Source: Candidatus Aenigmatarchaeota archaeon (GTDB lineage: Archaea > Aenigmatarchaeota > Aenigmatarchaeia > GW2011-AR5). Taken from it: DNA of 64,000 nucleotides. Shown here in pieces: positions 8,855 through 17,983 of this stretch; the stretch's first letter is position 1; every line of letters starts with the position of its first letter. The notes beneath the pieces were generated by a model. The model was not told the origin of the DNA. It made no database searches and saw only the letters and a program-made list of their open reading frames with translations. The stretch spans positions 124,001 through 188,000 of the forward strand of contig JACQID010000006.1 in NCBI GenBank assembly GCA_016198685.1, in the 5' to 3' direction. The position numbers were made by a program, and so were the translations under genes.

Positions 8855-10096
8855 TCAAAGCTCAAGCGTTTCGCCGTTTGCCGGCGCAAATGCTTCCCTG
8901 CCGGTCTTTCTTATTTCCTTGGCAAACTGCTCGCAGGAATCGCCATGAACGCATACGACCTGCGACGGGTTTGTTTCTTCTATTATGCGCATGAGGCCCT
9001 CACGGCTGGCGTGAGCAGAAAGCTCGTATTGCTCGACGCGGCAATTAATGTCAAACTTTTCGCCTTCATTGTTGTATACCTTATTGTTAAGAACGCCCCA
9101 GCCCGGAGAGTCCTCCACTAGGTAGCCGGTGAACATAATGCGCGCTTCCTTGTCGTCGGCAATACGGCGAAGGTAAGATATTATCGGTCCTCCGGAAAGC
9201 ATGCCTGCAGATGAAAGTATTATGGGGCGGTTCTTCATTGCAGCTGCCCTGCCTTTTTCGCTTCGAACCCACATGATCTTATCCAATACGCCTTGCAGCT
9301 TTTTTGCGTCTTTTATCCTATGTCCATGAGAAGACACAATTCCTGTGGCTTTCTTGGCCATGCCATCCAGAGCTATGTATTTCGCGTATTTTTCAAGAAG
9401 CAGTAGGACTTCCTGTGCCCTGCCTACAGCAAACGCAGGAATAAGGGCGGTCTCGCCTTCAGCTATGACCTCTTCAACGCTTTCAATGAGTTTTTCTTCT
9501 TCTTTTTCTCTCGGAACGCGGTTGCGGCCTGCATAGGTGCTTTCGGTGACAAGAACGTCCACGCCTTTCGGAAGCCTTGCGCCGCGTAAAAGACTGGTGG
9601 GCTCATTATGAATATCCCCCGTATAGAGCAGGTTCTTGTCTCCTTTGACGAGCACTGAAGCTGAGCCGGGTATATGGCCGGCATCAAAAAGACTGCAATT
9701 CAAATTCCCTGCTTTGAAGGGCTGCCCGTAGTTGATAGTGTTAGTTTGTTTTACTGCCTTCGCCAATTCCACTTCAGAGAATGGCATCTTGTAGCCTTCC
9801 TTTTTGGCTATCTTGATGGAATCCTCTATGAGCAATTGGGTAAGATTAAGCGTCACATCTGTCATATAAGCCGGAAGTTTCCATTTGCTGTATAAACGGG
9901 GCAGCGCGCCGGAATGATCAAGATGAGCATGGCTAATAACAACAGCATCCGGTTTCTCAGGCGGTAGCGGCGCGTATTCCGGAGGCTCCGGACGTATCTT
10001 CACGCCGTAGTCCATGAGTATGCGCGAATTTCGTGATTCCATAAGCACGGCGCTTTTCCCAACCTCGCGGCCTGCGCCGAGAACTGTAAGTTTCAT
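8855..10096 (-). CDS. Beta-CASP metallo-beta-lactamase ribonuclease (CPSF73/RNase J-like)
   Basis: A 413-residue nuclease. The MBL domain contributes ISHAHLDHSGALPRL (motif 2), FDAGHIPGS (motif 3) and YTGDIHNEPT (motif 4). The beta-CASP insertion is marked by TESTYAGRNR (motif A), SSAGMLSGGP (motif B) and the final LSAHASR plus VVCVHGD (motif C). There is no KH domain at the N-terminus, so it belongs to the short aCPSF2-like group rather than the KH-containing aCPSF1. It probably cuts or trims RNA 3' or 5' ends. It is the upstream neighbour of rtcA, suggesting a shared RNA-end metabolism unit. Exo- versus endonuclease preference cannot be told from sequence. Confidence 0.9.
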   Translation of the reverse strand: MKLTVLGAGREVGKSAVLMESRNSRILMDYGVKIRPEPPEYAPLPPEKPDAVVISHAHLDHSGALPRLYSKWKLPAYMTDVTLNLTQLLIEDSIKIAKKEGYKMPFSEVELAKAVKQTNTINYGQPFKAGNLNCSLFDAGHIPGSASVLVKGDKNLLYTGDIHNEPTSLLRGARLPKGVDVLVTESTYAGRNRVPREKEEEKLIESVEEVIAEGETALIPAFAVGRAQEVLLLLEKYAKYIALDGMAKKATGIVSSHGHRIKDAKKLQGVLDKIMWVRSEKGRAAAMKNRPIILSSAGMLSGGPIISYLRRIADDKEARIMFTGYLVEDSPGWGVLNNKVYNNEGEKFDINCRVEQYELSAHASREGLMRIIEETNPSQVVCVHGDSCEQFAKEIRKTGREAFAPANGETLEL

Positions 10097-10163
10097 CTAG
10101 TTTCACTCTGTATTACGATATCTATTTCAGCGGAGGATATAAAAAGGAAAACAAAGCCAATAA

Positions 10164-10432
10164 TCAAACCATATTCTTTTCTATGAAATCCTGTATCTTA
10201 TCTGCCATTCGTGGATTGAGCGAAATATGTAACCCATAGTCAGGGGCTTGGGCAGGAGAAACCCTTCTTTTATTGGTTCTTTTCCCGCATCTTTCATCTG
10301 TCCTTTGAGATGCTGCGGGACGCCTTTTTGTAGGTTCTCAAAATCCGTATGCTTGCCGCCCCAATACGTATGTCTCGAAAGTTTGTCAAGAATCAGCGCC
10401 TTTAATTTATTTTTATTTATCAGAGGAGGCAT
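10164..10432 (-). pseudogene. Small conserved archaeal protein gene broken by a one-base frameshift
   Basis: From ATG at 10432 the reading frame gives a small basic protein with KLSRHTYWGGKHTDFENL and PIKEGFLLPKP. After about position 10245 the frame becomes meaningless, while the next frame reads DYGLHISLNPRMADKIQDF and ends with a stop at 10164. The two halves join as ...EGFLLPKP-x-DYGLHISLNP..., which matches a small DPANN protein pattern I recall (KHTSFDNLPKG...KEGFLLxKPTGYGLHVSLNP). One base is missing in a run of cytosines. The full product would be about 89 residues. This may be gene decay or an assembly error; the unbroken conservation of both halves favours a recent or artificial change. 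Function unknown. Confidence 0.7.
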
Positions 10433-10487
10433 GCAAATTTCACTCCTCTGGAAATACTTCGGGACCAAAGTCCGAAAATATTTATAT

Positions 10488-10530
10488 TATTCATAATTAT
10501 GAATATTCAAACTTATCTATTCAAAGTTTG
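10488..10530. promoter_or_regulatory. Two adjacent palindromes upstream of a winged-helix regulator
   Basis: Positions 10488-10505 form a perfect 18-bp palindrome (core ATTCATAATTATGAAT). Three bases later a second inverted repeat has arms CAAACTT (10508-10514) and AAGTTTG (10524-10530). Both lie just upstream of the start of the winged-helix gene at 10547 and also between it and the divergent broken gene. They are good candidates for operators of the adjacent regulator. The TATA-like TTATATAAT at about 10539-10547 is too close to the start to be certain. Confidence 0.5.
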
Positions 10531-10546
10531 ATTCTTTAGTTATATA

Positions 10547-10882
10547 ATGTCAAAAGAAATGGAACCATCGCTCTTTGTGAGATTTTTCGGGAACGCTCCT
10601 ATAGTGAAGATAATGGATTTCCTGATAGAGAACAGGCTTTTTGATTATTCAAAAACGGAAATAGCGCGGAACGCCGGCGTTGGCTGGAGCACCTTGCATG
10701 GGATATGGGGAGAACTGGAAAGGAACGGCATAGTCATAAAAACGAGAACCATAGGAAGGGCCGAGATGCACAGGCTCAACACGGACAACCTGCTCGTGAA
10801 AAATTTCATAGAGCTTGACAGGAATTTTTCAAAGTCATACGCTGCCAGAATGGACGCAGGAAAGGATAGAATAGAGGCGTAA
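10547..10882 (+). CDS. Winged-helix transcriptional regulator
   Basis: A 111-residue DNA-binding protein. A winged helix-turn-helix spans about residues 15-75: IVKIMDFLIENRLFDYSKTE, IARNAGVGWSTLHGIW (recognition helix), ELERNGIVIKTRTIGRAEM (wing). The tail is a basic helix that may help in dimerisation. It resembles the archaeal MarR/ArsR-like small regulators. It lies just before the CRISPR-cas operon, separated from cas6 by about 200 bp and one possible small gene, so control of cas expression or of itself through the upstream palindromes is possible. Ligand not known. Confidence 0.8.
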   Translation: MSKEMEPSLFVRFFGNAPIVKIMDFLIENRLFDYSKTEIARNAGVGWSTLHGIWGELERNGIVIKTRTIGRAEMHRLNTDNLLVKNFIELDRNFSKSYAARMDAGKDRIEA

Positions 10883-10885
10883 TGC

Positions 10886-11035
10886 ATGGCGCTGAGAAAT
10901 TCCTTTGGCTTCCTTTCCGGAGAAGATATAGAAGAACTGCAACAGCGCATGAGAAATATCCGGAAACAACTATCGAAAGACGTGGAAAGGCATCTAATAC
11001 ACTGTATGCGGCAATCAACGAAGATAAAGCCTTAA
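10886..11035 (+). CDS. Possible 49-residue protein
   Basis: An ATG four bases after the stop of the winged-helix gene opens a 49-codon frame reading MALRNSFGFLSGEDIEELQQ and ending TKIKP. The composition is protein-like: a charged amphipathic helix (SGEDIEELQQRMRNIRKQL). Another frame across the same DNA looks random. I do not recognise a family. It could be a partner of the winged-helix protein, translated by coupling, or chance. Confidence 0.4.
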   Translation: MALRNSFGFLSGEDIEELQQRMRNIRKQLSKDVERHLIHCMRQSTKIKP

Positions 11036-11081
11036 TAAGGTGGGAAATTTCCTTTTTAAGTTTTCATTAGCAATCATTTTA

Positions 11082-11822
11082 ATGAGGCTTATTCTTTCTT
11101 TGAAAGCGGAAAAGGACATGGCTTATGATCAGAAGTATTTCGGCAAAGCGCAGGGACTTATTTACGGTCTCCTGAAAGGCGGCCCGTACGACAAGCTGCA
11201 CGACAAGAAAGGCTTCAAGTTTTTCTGTTTCTCCAATGTTTTTCCGACAAAGAAAGACGAGCCAATAAAGGAAGGTTCTGTGAAGAGCTTCATAATTTCG
11301 TCTCCTGACAGGAATTTCATTTCCGCCTTGAGCGATGCAGTGCCTGTAGGCACCAAGATAGAAATAGGTGAAATGCAGTTTTCATTGGTCGGAAAGAAGA
11401 CTGTCCAGCCGAAATTGACCGGCGACTGTAGGATAAAGATAATGACCCCCCTAATACTCCGGATACCCAAGCGCATGTACGCGGAGTACGGGATAGAAAA
11501 CAACTACAATTACACCTACTGGAGGCCCCAGACGGACGTTAACGCTTTCCTTAAGCAGTTGTCGGACAACGTATACAAGAAATACAACGAGTTCCACAAG
11601 ACGGACGTCAAGGAAGACTACATCTTCCAGCAGTTTATGTTCAGCGGCAGCCATCCGATTCACCCCATAATTGACCAGATTGAGCAGACGATAATAGGCA
11701 GCTACTGGACTTTCATGTTCCAGGGCCTTGGCGAACAGCAGCGCGCCCTGCTCGAGTTCGCTCTTGACTCTGGGTTCGGCGAACTCAACTCTATGGGATT
11801 CGGGTTCGGGAATGATGTGTGA
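11082..11822 (+). CDS. cas6: CRISPR-associated endoribonuclease Cas6
   Basis: The 246-residue protein starts at MRLILSLKAEKDMAYDQKYF, the normal Cas6 opening; an upstream in-frame ATG at 11040 would add a poor extension. GLIYGLLKGG and FKFFCFSNVFP belong to the N-terminal ferredoxin-like fold. The C-terminus ends ELNSMGFGFGNDV, the glycine-rich loop (GxGxxxxxGFG) that is the Cas6 hallmark. Cas6 cuts the CRISPR precursor RNA within each repeat to give crRNAs with an 8-nt 5' handle. It is the first gene of the interference operon. A TATA-like CCTTTTTAAG at about 11050-11059 fits a leaderless start at 11082. Its base composition is closer to the host than that of the next four genes. Confidence 0.9.
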   Translation: MRLILSLKAEKDMAYDQKYFGKAQGLIYGLLKGGPYDKLHDKKGFKFFCFSNVFPTKKDEPIKEGSVKSFIISSPDRNFISALSDAVPVGTKIEIGEMQFSLVGKKTVQPKLTGDCRIKIMTPLILRIPKRMYAEYGIENNYNYTYWRPQTDVNAFLKQLSDNVYKKYNEFHKTDVKEDYIFQQFMFSGSHPIHPIIDQIEQTIIGSYWTFMFQGLGEQQRALLEFALDSGFGELNSMGFGFGNDV

Positions 11823-11843
11823 ATAAAAGGCAGCTGTGAAACT

Positions 11844-13637
11844 ATGATTAAACAATTGGTTGAATTTGTAGAGAAATTCCCTGCAAGAAGTTGGGGAGTA
11901 GAACGACTCAAAAACGATCTCGAGCGGTCAAAAAAGAACTTTTTCTTTGCAGTTAATACCAGAGATGACATAAAATACAACGATTTTCATATAGTGGGGA
12001 TAGAAAATCCATTTCCTAAAGAAAAAGAGCTATCAAAGAAATTCATCGGCTTGGAGAAATGGTCAGAACAAAACAAAAGTTTACTGAAATATACGGAGTT
12101 TCGTCCATATAGAAAGCCGATAGGGAGTCATAACTCATGTTTAGGCAGTAATAGCGGGCTTGGAACAATAAGTCTTTCGCACTTTGAGCTGGAAAAAGGG
12201 AAAAAAGTAGATGAAAAACTTTCTATGCAGAAAGGGATTAGAGACGAAATCCTCAAAGTTTTTAACGACAAAAAAACTGGCAAAGTCGTTGCGCATATGC
12301 GGGCAATAAATGACGGAATTTTTCAAAATTTAAAAATTAACAGAGGAAAATTAGAAGATTTGTACACCGATTTTTTCAATGACTTATTTACTAAAATACC
12401 CGAAGAATCGTATAAACAAATATTCAAACACGAGGTCGTAATTTTCAATGATGTAATTCTGGGAATAAAACCACAAGATCGTGTGAAAAATGAGGATGAC
12501 GCAGAATCATTTATATATCCTAAATATTTTAATGGTCAGAATAGTAAAAAGCCATTTTTAATAGAATCTAGAACCCGTCCGATTAAACGGAACTTGTTAA
12601 TATCGAAAGCGGATCAAGAAAGAATACATGAATTTATGGTTAAAATACTTCCGGATATAGGAACGCCTTTCATTTTGCCTTTAGAAGAAAAATTGCAGAA
12701 AAAGATGGCTGGAGATATTGCATATAATGAAAAAAATTTCTTTAAAACAGTAGAAAATTTGTTGGATAAAAAAGAGGGAAATAATGGAACAATTGCAGAC
12801 AGATTTGATTTCTATTTTGTAGACCTGAGAGCCGGAAAAATATGTTTTTTTGATTATGTATCCAATTATCGGTATGATTTCCAGAACCCTTTTTATGAAA
12901 TTTTCCCGTTGGAAACGAGTATAAAATCGACACAATTTAATAGAAGGAATCTCAATGAAATATTTTCTAGGTTATTGGGTCAAAATAAAAGCCTTTCGTG
13001 CATCCCATGGGCCGATATTCCGAAAAACATGAATACTTCAAAGAAATCTGCATACATCCGGCTTCGGGAAAAAATGTTTGAAACAATATATCTTGGAAAA
13101 GCAGTATTGACGGAATATGAAGTGGCAAATCTATGTATTATGTTGATTGAAGATAGTATAATTAATGAAGATCATGCCAAAGTCGGCCATATTACAAATG
13201 ATTGTTTAAATTTTTTTATTAACTCTTATTTGTATACTGTTGGAGGCGAAAATATGAGGGAAGATGTAATATCAAAAGCAAAAAAAATTCAAGAACAAGT
13301 GTCCGGTAAAAAATTTAATCCTATTAGCAAGGAATCAGCGTTTTACTTATTGGGAAGGCTACTCAAAAGACTATGCGATAAATCAGAAACGTCTAATGAA
13401 AAATCAAGACTTCTCCAGCCGATAATAAACACTCATACTATTTCAGGGCTTAATAGAGTTGTCACTGAAAAATTTGTAGAGAAATATGCCTATAAAATCA
13501 GTGAGAATGATATTGAAACAGCGGAGCTTATAAATAAAGTCCTGCCGTTTTTTGCAGAACAAGACGGAGAAGAACCTATCAGAGATCTTAAACTATGGCT
13601 TTATGCTGGGTTTTTCTCTAATATGAAAGAGGTGTGA
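11844..13637 (+). CDS. cas8b: Cas8b, large subunit of the type I-B Cascade complex
   Basis: A 597-residue protein with the layout of Csh1/Cas8b. It starts MIKQLVEFVEKFPARSWGVE, and no recognised zinc finger is present. The family diverges strongly and is identified here by length and by its fixed place between cas6 and csh2-type cas7. In the family this subunit recognises the PAM and holds the start of the R-loop, and its C-terminal part forms the small-subunit-like helical bundle. It begins 22 bp after cas6 and ends five bases before cas7. The DNA is clearly AT-richer than cas6 upstream and the AbiE genes downstream. Confidence 0.8.
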   Translation: MIKQLVEFVEKFPARSWGVERLKNDLERSKKNFFFAVNTRDDIKYNDFHIVGIENPFPKEKELSKKFIGLEKWSEQNKSLLKYTEFRPYRKPIGSHNSCLGSNSGLGTISLSHFELEKGKKVDEKLSMQKGIRDEILKVFNDKKTGKVVAHMRAINDGIFQNLKINRGKLEDLYTDFFNDLFTKIPEESYKQIFKHEVVIFNDVILGIKPQDRVKNEDDAESFIYPKYFNGQNSKKPFLIESRTRPIKRNLLISKADQERIHEFMVKILPDIGTPFILPLEEKLQKKMAGDIAYNEKNFFKTVENLLDKKEGNNGTIADRFDFYFVDLRAGKICFFDYVSNYRYDFQNPFYEIFPLETSIKSTQFNRRNLNEIFSRLLGQNKSLSCIPWADIPKNMNTSKKSAYIRLREKMFETIYLGKAVLTEYEVANLCIMLIEDSIINEDHAKVGHITNDCLNFFINSYLYTVGGENMREDVISKAKKIQEQVSGKKFNPISKESAFYLLGRLLKRLCDKSETSNEKSRLLQPIINTHTISGLNRVVTEKFVEKYAYKISENDIETAELINKVLPFFAEQDGEEPIRDLKLWLYAGFFSNMKEV

Positions 13638-13641
13638 AAAT

Positions 13642-14556
13642 ATGGATAAGAAAGAATTCAATAATTGGGCAGTAGGTATATCGGTCGTGCGTTCAATAAA
13701 CGGGAATTTCAATGCAGACATATCGAGAATGCCAAGAACGCTTCCTGACAAAAAAGGAACAATATATGCAACTGACAAGGCACTCAAATATTGCATAAGA
13801 AACTATTTGGTTAATGCTAAGAAGGCCAAGGTCTTTATGTGGAGAAGGCAGAACGATAAGCGTGAGCCACTGAACATAGATGAAAATTTCAACGTATTAT
13901 TCAAAAAAGATCCCAAAAGAAGTACCAGAGAAGAAATACTTAATACCCTTCTTACGTGTATTGATGTAAGACTCTTTGGATGTACATATGCTGGAGAAAA
14001 AAATAATATTGCGATACACGGGACAACCCAAATTTCATACGGAGTGAATGGTATTCAAGATAATCTTGTTTACTCAAATCAAATATTAAGTCCGTTCCAA
14101 AACTTGAAGAAAGGCGATACGACCCAAGCAACAATGGGCGATGAGTCAAAGGCCCTTGATGTCTGTTATGTGTATGACTACAACATAAACCCAAACAATA
14201 TTGGCGCGGATAATGAACAGAGGCTAACTGAAGATGATGTCGAAACGTTTAAGGAAGCTTTGTGCAGGGGAGTAAACAGTGTTAACACGACCACAAAAAT
14301 CGGTTCGGAAACGCTGTTAGTAGTATACGTAGAATTGAACAAGCCAAAAATGCTACAAAATCTGAAAAAGCTTATTCAAATATCAAAGGACAATGAAGGA
14401 AACGTGGCCATAAATATTACTAAACTTGTGGAATATCTAAAGAAATTTGATGGCGATATAGTAAAATCGCAAATTTTTCACGAAAAGGAAAAAACAAATG
14501 TCGTGAACGAAGAGAAATGGGGCAAACTTAAAGAAACAGACCTATTCGGCGAGTGA
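13642..14556 (+). CDS. cas7: Cas7, backbone subunit of type I-B Cascade (Csh2)
   Basis: A 304-residue Csh2-type protein: MDKKEFNNWAVGISVVRSIN, then GNFNADISRMPRTLP, the RNA-binding RRM-like core of the family. FGCTYAGEKNNIAIHGTTQI in the middle is another typical stretch. Several copies coat the crRNA in Cascade. It is separated from cas8b and cas5 by only a few bases, so all three should be cotranscribed. The length and motif order are as expected. AT-rich like its neighbours. Confidence 0.9.
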   Translation: MDKKEFNNWAVGISVVRSINGNFNADISRMPRTLPDKKGTIYATDKALKYCIRNYLVNAKKAKVFMWRRQNDKREPLNIDENFNVLFKKDPKRSTREEILNTLLTCIDVRLFGCTYAGEKNNIAIHGTTQISYGVNGIQDNLVYSNQILSPFQNLKKGDTTQATMGDESKALDVCYVYDYNINPNNIGADNEQRLTEDDVETFKEALCRGVNSVNTTTKIGSETLLVVYVELNKPKMLQNLKKLIQISKDNEGNVAINITKLVEYLKKFDGDIVKSQIFHEKEKTNVVNEEKWGKLKETDLFGE

Positions 14557-14562
14557 TTAAAA

Positions 14563-15315
14563 ATGAGCAAAGTACTGCAGATCTTAGTTAGTTCAGAGTT
14601 TGCTCTGTTTAAACGGAATGACAGTAACGAATTTGCTCTTACATACAATTTTCCCCCGAAAACCCAGATTCTTGGATTACTGGGGGCAATAATTGGTCTT
14701 TCGGGCTATTCTAAGAATGAAAGTAAAGCCGATTTTTATGAAAAACTTAAAGGCTTCAAAGTGGCGATAATACCTGTAGACGAAAATAATAAAGCTGTTA
14801 CAGAACCACCAAAAAAGACTGTTATAACATACAACAACTATCATGGATATGGGAGTATGGAAGAAGGGGGCATACTTCAGGTGAGGGAGCAATTATTGAT
14901 TGAACCTAGATATAGAATATTTATTTTTGGGGAAGGCGAGTATTATGATAAATTAAAAAAGAAACTGGAAATGCACGAATATTTTTATACGCCTTACTTG
15001 GGAAAAAATGAATTTCTTGCGGTAGTTGAGTATGAAGGAGAGAAAGACGCGATAAAAACAACGAAAGGAAATATAAAAATTTCAAGTATTTTCTTGAGAG
15101 ATTATGGCATATTTGCGATGTCCGAGCGAGGAAACAGGAATGAGATACAATTTATTATTGTGGAAGAATACCCTGTTTCATTCGATACAAATTATTTGTA
15201 TCAGAAAAAAATCGTTATATATTCGGACGGCATGCATATTCCGAACTATGAGAAGGTAGAAAAAGACGGTTTTAGAATACTTGAAGTCGAAGGACAGCAT
15301 TTATTTTTTATATAA
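14563..15315 (+). CDS. cas5: Cas5, crRNA 5'-handle binding subunit (type I-B)
   Basis: The 250-residue protein begins MSKVLQILVSSEFALFKRND and has FALTYNFPPKTQILGLLGAI, the conserved Cas5 N-terminal region (P-x-x-[ST]-x-x-x-GLLGAIxG). Cas5 caps the Cascade backbone at the 5' handle of the crRNA. The C-terminus ends at HLFFI and lies just before cas3. The small gap of six bases from cas7 supports a single transcript. Assignment to I-B rests on the neighbouring Csh1/Csh2-type genes. Confidence 0.88.
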   Translation: MSKVLQILVSSEFALFKRNDSNEFALTYNFPPKTQILGLLGAIIGLSGYSKNESKADFYEKLKGFKVAIIPVDENNKAVTEPPKKTVITYNNYHGYGSMEEGGILQVREQLLIEPRYRIFIFGEGEYYDKLKKKLEMHEYFYTPYLGKNEFLAVVEYEGEKDAIKTTKGNIKISSIFLRDYGIFAMSERGNRNEIQFIIVEEYPVSFDTNYLYQKKIVIYSDGMHIPNYEKVEKDGFRILEVEGQHLFFI

Positions 15316-15334
15316 ATATGAACAGGATAATTGT

Positions 15335-17983
15335 ATGCTGGAAACTTTATGGGCGTATGAACATATATTTCCTAAAAACGTTTTAGAGAATATATATGCC
15401 CATACAGATGACGCTGGAAATTATGAATCCATGGAGATGCACGGGGAAAGAACTCTTTCTAAAGCAAATGATATTATCTCAAAACTGCATCTTAGTAATA
15501 TTTTGACGACGCTGAACGGTAAATTATACACAGAACTCAATAGCAATTGCCCCAATGACACTATGAGTCAGGAAGAATTTAATTCTAATATGAAGGTACT
15601 TCTGGGAACCATTATTTACCTTCACGATATTGGAAAAATAAATAAAAAATATCAACATGAGAGGCTTGAAAATAATGGTGGAGGAATTGACGGGTTCATA
15701 AATTCTTATCATAGCGCTTATGGGCATATGCTAATAAATCAACTTTTGTTCTCTAAAAAATTGGACACGCCTTTTTATAAAAATAGCAGACTTGAATTTT
15801 GTGCTATAGTGCTTACGACTATCATCAATAGACATCACACGCCATTGCTTGATGTAAAACAATCACCTAGATATAATAGTAGAGGCGTTTGGGACAATTA
15901 TAGTAAGCAAATAGATGAGAATTCAATAGGTTTAGCGAATGCTTGCAAACAATCTATTGTAGGAGAGTTTGATATAGAAGTTGAACAGAACAATAAACAC
16001 ATGTACTCTCAATACTTGGAGAATGGGCGAATGCCCGATAGTATGTTTTTTATGTACAAACTATGGTATTCTATTCTTGTTCAAGCGGACTGTTTTGCTG
16101 CCGAATTATTTTCAGAAAAGAAAGAACCCGAAATAAATTTCATTGACAAAACATTAATGGTGGAGTTGCAGAATAATTTTTATTCTACAAAAGAATATAA
16201 TAGTGAACTCGGAAAAAAAGATTACCTTTTGGGTATGCCAGTAGAAAAAATTGAAGACATTAATGCTCTTAGAACAAGGATGCTATTAGAGGCTTGCCAT
16301 ACACTTAGAAAGCATGGGGAGAAAAGAATCTTTTATTTGGATGTTCCAACAGGCGGCGGCAAGACGAATATATCAATAAAGCTCGCACTTGATTTAGTGG
16401 GAAAAGAAAATCTTGTCAGAATAAATTATGTGTTTCCTTTTGTTAATATTATAGAACAAAACCATAGCGAAATAGAAAAAACTCTTAGGCAGGAGGGAAA
16501 GGATACGATATCAAAAATATATATGCTTTCTGACTGGGGGTTTGACGGGGAAACAGAAAAAGAGAACTTTAGACTCAGAAATCAGAGGTTTCTAAACTAT
16601 CCGGTGAATGTAGTATCCAATGCAAATTTTTTTAATATATTCCTTAAAAATTCAAAGAAGGCGACTATCAAGATATTAGAATTATGTAACAGCGTTGTGA
16701 TACTTGACGAAATCCAATCATTGCCTAATAAAAAATGGATTTATTTCGTAACGTTATTGAAGGGACTTTCAGAATTATATAATATATATTTCATTATAAT
16801 GAGTGCCACATTGCCAGATTTACGATTATTATTGGGCGAGGAAGGGAAAAAACAGTTTGACGCAATCAATCTATTAGCTCACCCTGAAATTTATGCAAAA
16901 CATTCGCGAATGAAGCGGGTTACTTATCAAATAATGAAAGATGCCGATCCAGAGAACGAAATTGATGAAATATTTAAAATATACAAAAATATAATTGCAC
17001 AAGAAAAATACAAGAAAATACTTATTGTTGTTAATACCATCGCGGATAGCATAGAAATATATAAAAAAATAGCGAGCCCTAAAGGGTTCAAAGTATTTCT
17101 TCTGAATTCTGCAACTCTGTCTCATAGAAAGAAGGAAGTAATCGATAGCGTAAAATCCGAGCAAAACGTCATTTTGGTATCTACTCAATCTGTTGAAGCT
17201 GGCGTGGACATAGATTGTGATGTTGGTATAAGGTCCGATGCACCTCTTGATTCTATAGAGCAAGTTGCTGGTAGAGTAAACAGAAATGGAGTAAAATCCG
17301 TTAAATTATCAAAAGTTTTTGTAGTGCCTTCCAAATCGAAAAAGAATGTCTATGCGGAAGATATTAGAAACATGTTTGACATAACTGGAGTTAATGGCTT
17401 AGATTGTGAAACTCTGTTGCTGAATCGGGATTTTGATTCCTATTACAGAAAAATAATGGAGCGTGTTCTGGAAAGAGAGGATATGACTAAAACGAATAAA
17501 TCACAATTGCTGGAGCCTATGAATAATCTTGAGTTTGATACATTGAACCGACAAGATTATATCGAATCTAAAAGTTTCTCAATTTTCTTGCCTGTAAAAA
17601 TAGATTTGAAATATTTTACAAAGCATATGGAATTTATCAATCGAAATAATCTGTCAATAAATGGTCATCTTGACGGTAAGAAAGTTTGGGAATTCTACAT
17701 TGGCAATAAAGATAGTAGATTCATTGGCGCTAATAACATGAAAAAAATGCAAATATTGATACAAAGCTTCTGCATCAATCTGACGGAGCCAAAAAGCTCG
17801 AAAAATACATTGAATTTTAGAGAGTTTATAAAATCTTCTCTTAATTTTGCTCAGGAAAGCGAACAAAATATTCTATTCGCGGACGAAAATTTTGTAAACA
17901 AATATTTTGATGAAAATTTTGGTTTGGATATACAAAAAATAAGAAACGATTTCAAAGAATCGAGAGATATGACCATTATCTAA
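15335..17983 (+). CDS. cas3: Cas3 nuclease-helicase with N-terminal HD domain
   Basis: About 882 residues from ATG 15335 (MLETLWAYEHIF); a TTG at 15281 inside the end of cas5 is a possible longer start. The HD nuclease has YLHDIGKINKKYQ and INRHHTPLL. The SF2 helicase has VPTGGGKTNISI (Walker A), ILDEIQSL (motif II), IIMSATLPD (motif III), STQSVEAGVDIDCDVGIRSD (motif V) and QVAGRVNRNG (motif VI). Cas3 is recruited by Cascade and degrades the target DNA. HD and helicase are in one chain, as in most I-B systems. The gene is the last of the AT-rich block. After it the cas genes are interrupted by an AbiE pair. Confidence 0.92.
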   Translation: MLETLWAYEHIFPKNVLENIYAHTDDAGNYESMEMHGERTLSKANDIISKLHLSNILTTLNGKLYTELNSNCPNDTMSQEEFNSNMKVLLGTIIYLHDIGKINKKYQHERLENNGGGIDGFINSYHSAYGHMLINQLLFSKKLDTPFYKNSRLEFCAIVLTTIINRHHTPLLDVKQSPRYNSRGVWDNYSKQIDENSIGLANACKQSIVGEFDIEVEQNNKHMYSQYLENGRMPDSMFFMYKLWYSILVQADCFAAELFSEKKEPEINFIDKTLMVELQNNFYSTKEYNSELGKKDYLLGMPVEKIEDINALRTRMLLEACHTLRKHGEKRIFYLDVPTGGGKTNISIKLALDLVGKENLVRINYVFPFVNIIEQNHSEIEKTLRQEGKDTISKIYMLSDWGFDGETEKENFRLRNQRFLNYPVNVVSNANFFNIFLKNSKKATIKILELCNSVVILDEIQSLPNKKWIYFVTLLKGLSELYNIYFIIMSATLPDLRLLLGEEGKKQFDAINLLAHPEIYAKHSRMKRVTYQIMKDADPENEIDEIFKIYKNIIAQEKYKKILIVVNTIADSIEIYKKIASPKGFKVFLLNSATLSHRKKEVIDSVKSEQNVILVSTQSVEAGVDIDCDVGIRSDAPLDSIEQVAGRVNRNGVKSVKLSKVFVVPSKSKKNVYAEDIRNMFDITGVNGLDCETLLLNRDFDSYYRKIMERVLEREDMTKTNKSQLLEPMNNLEFDTLNRQDYIESKSFSIFLPVKIDLKYFTKHMEFINRNNLSINGHLDGKKVWEFYIGNKDSRFIGANNMKKMQILIQSFCINLTEPKSSKNTLNFREFIKSSLNFAQESEQNILFADENFVNKYFDENFGLDIQKIRNDFKESRDMTII

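Noticed and set aside
10882-11070. 62-codon frame starting at the stop of the winged-helix gene
   Set aside because: Its text is arginine-rich and random-looking; the neighbouring frame at 10886 is a better candidate for a small gene.
15281-15334. TTG start that extends Cas3 into cas5
   Set aside because: The extra 18 residues have no family support; the ATG at 15335 fits the usual start better, though it cannot be excluded.
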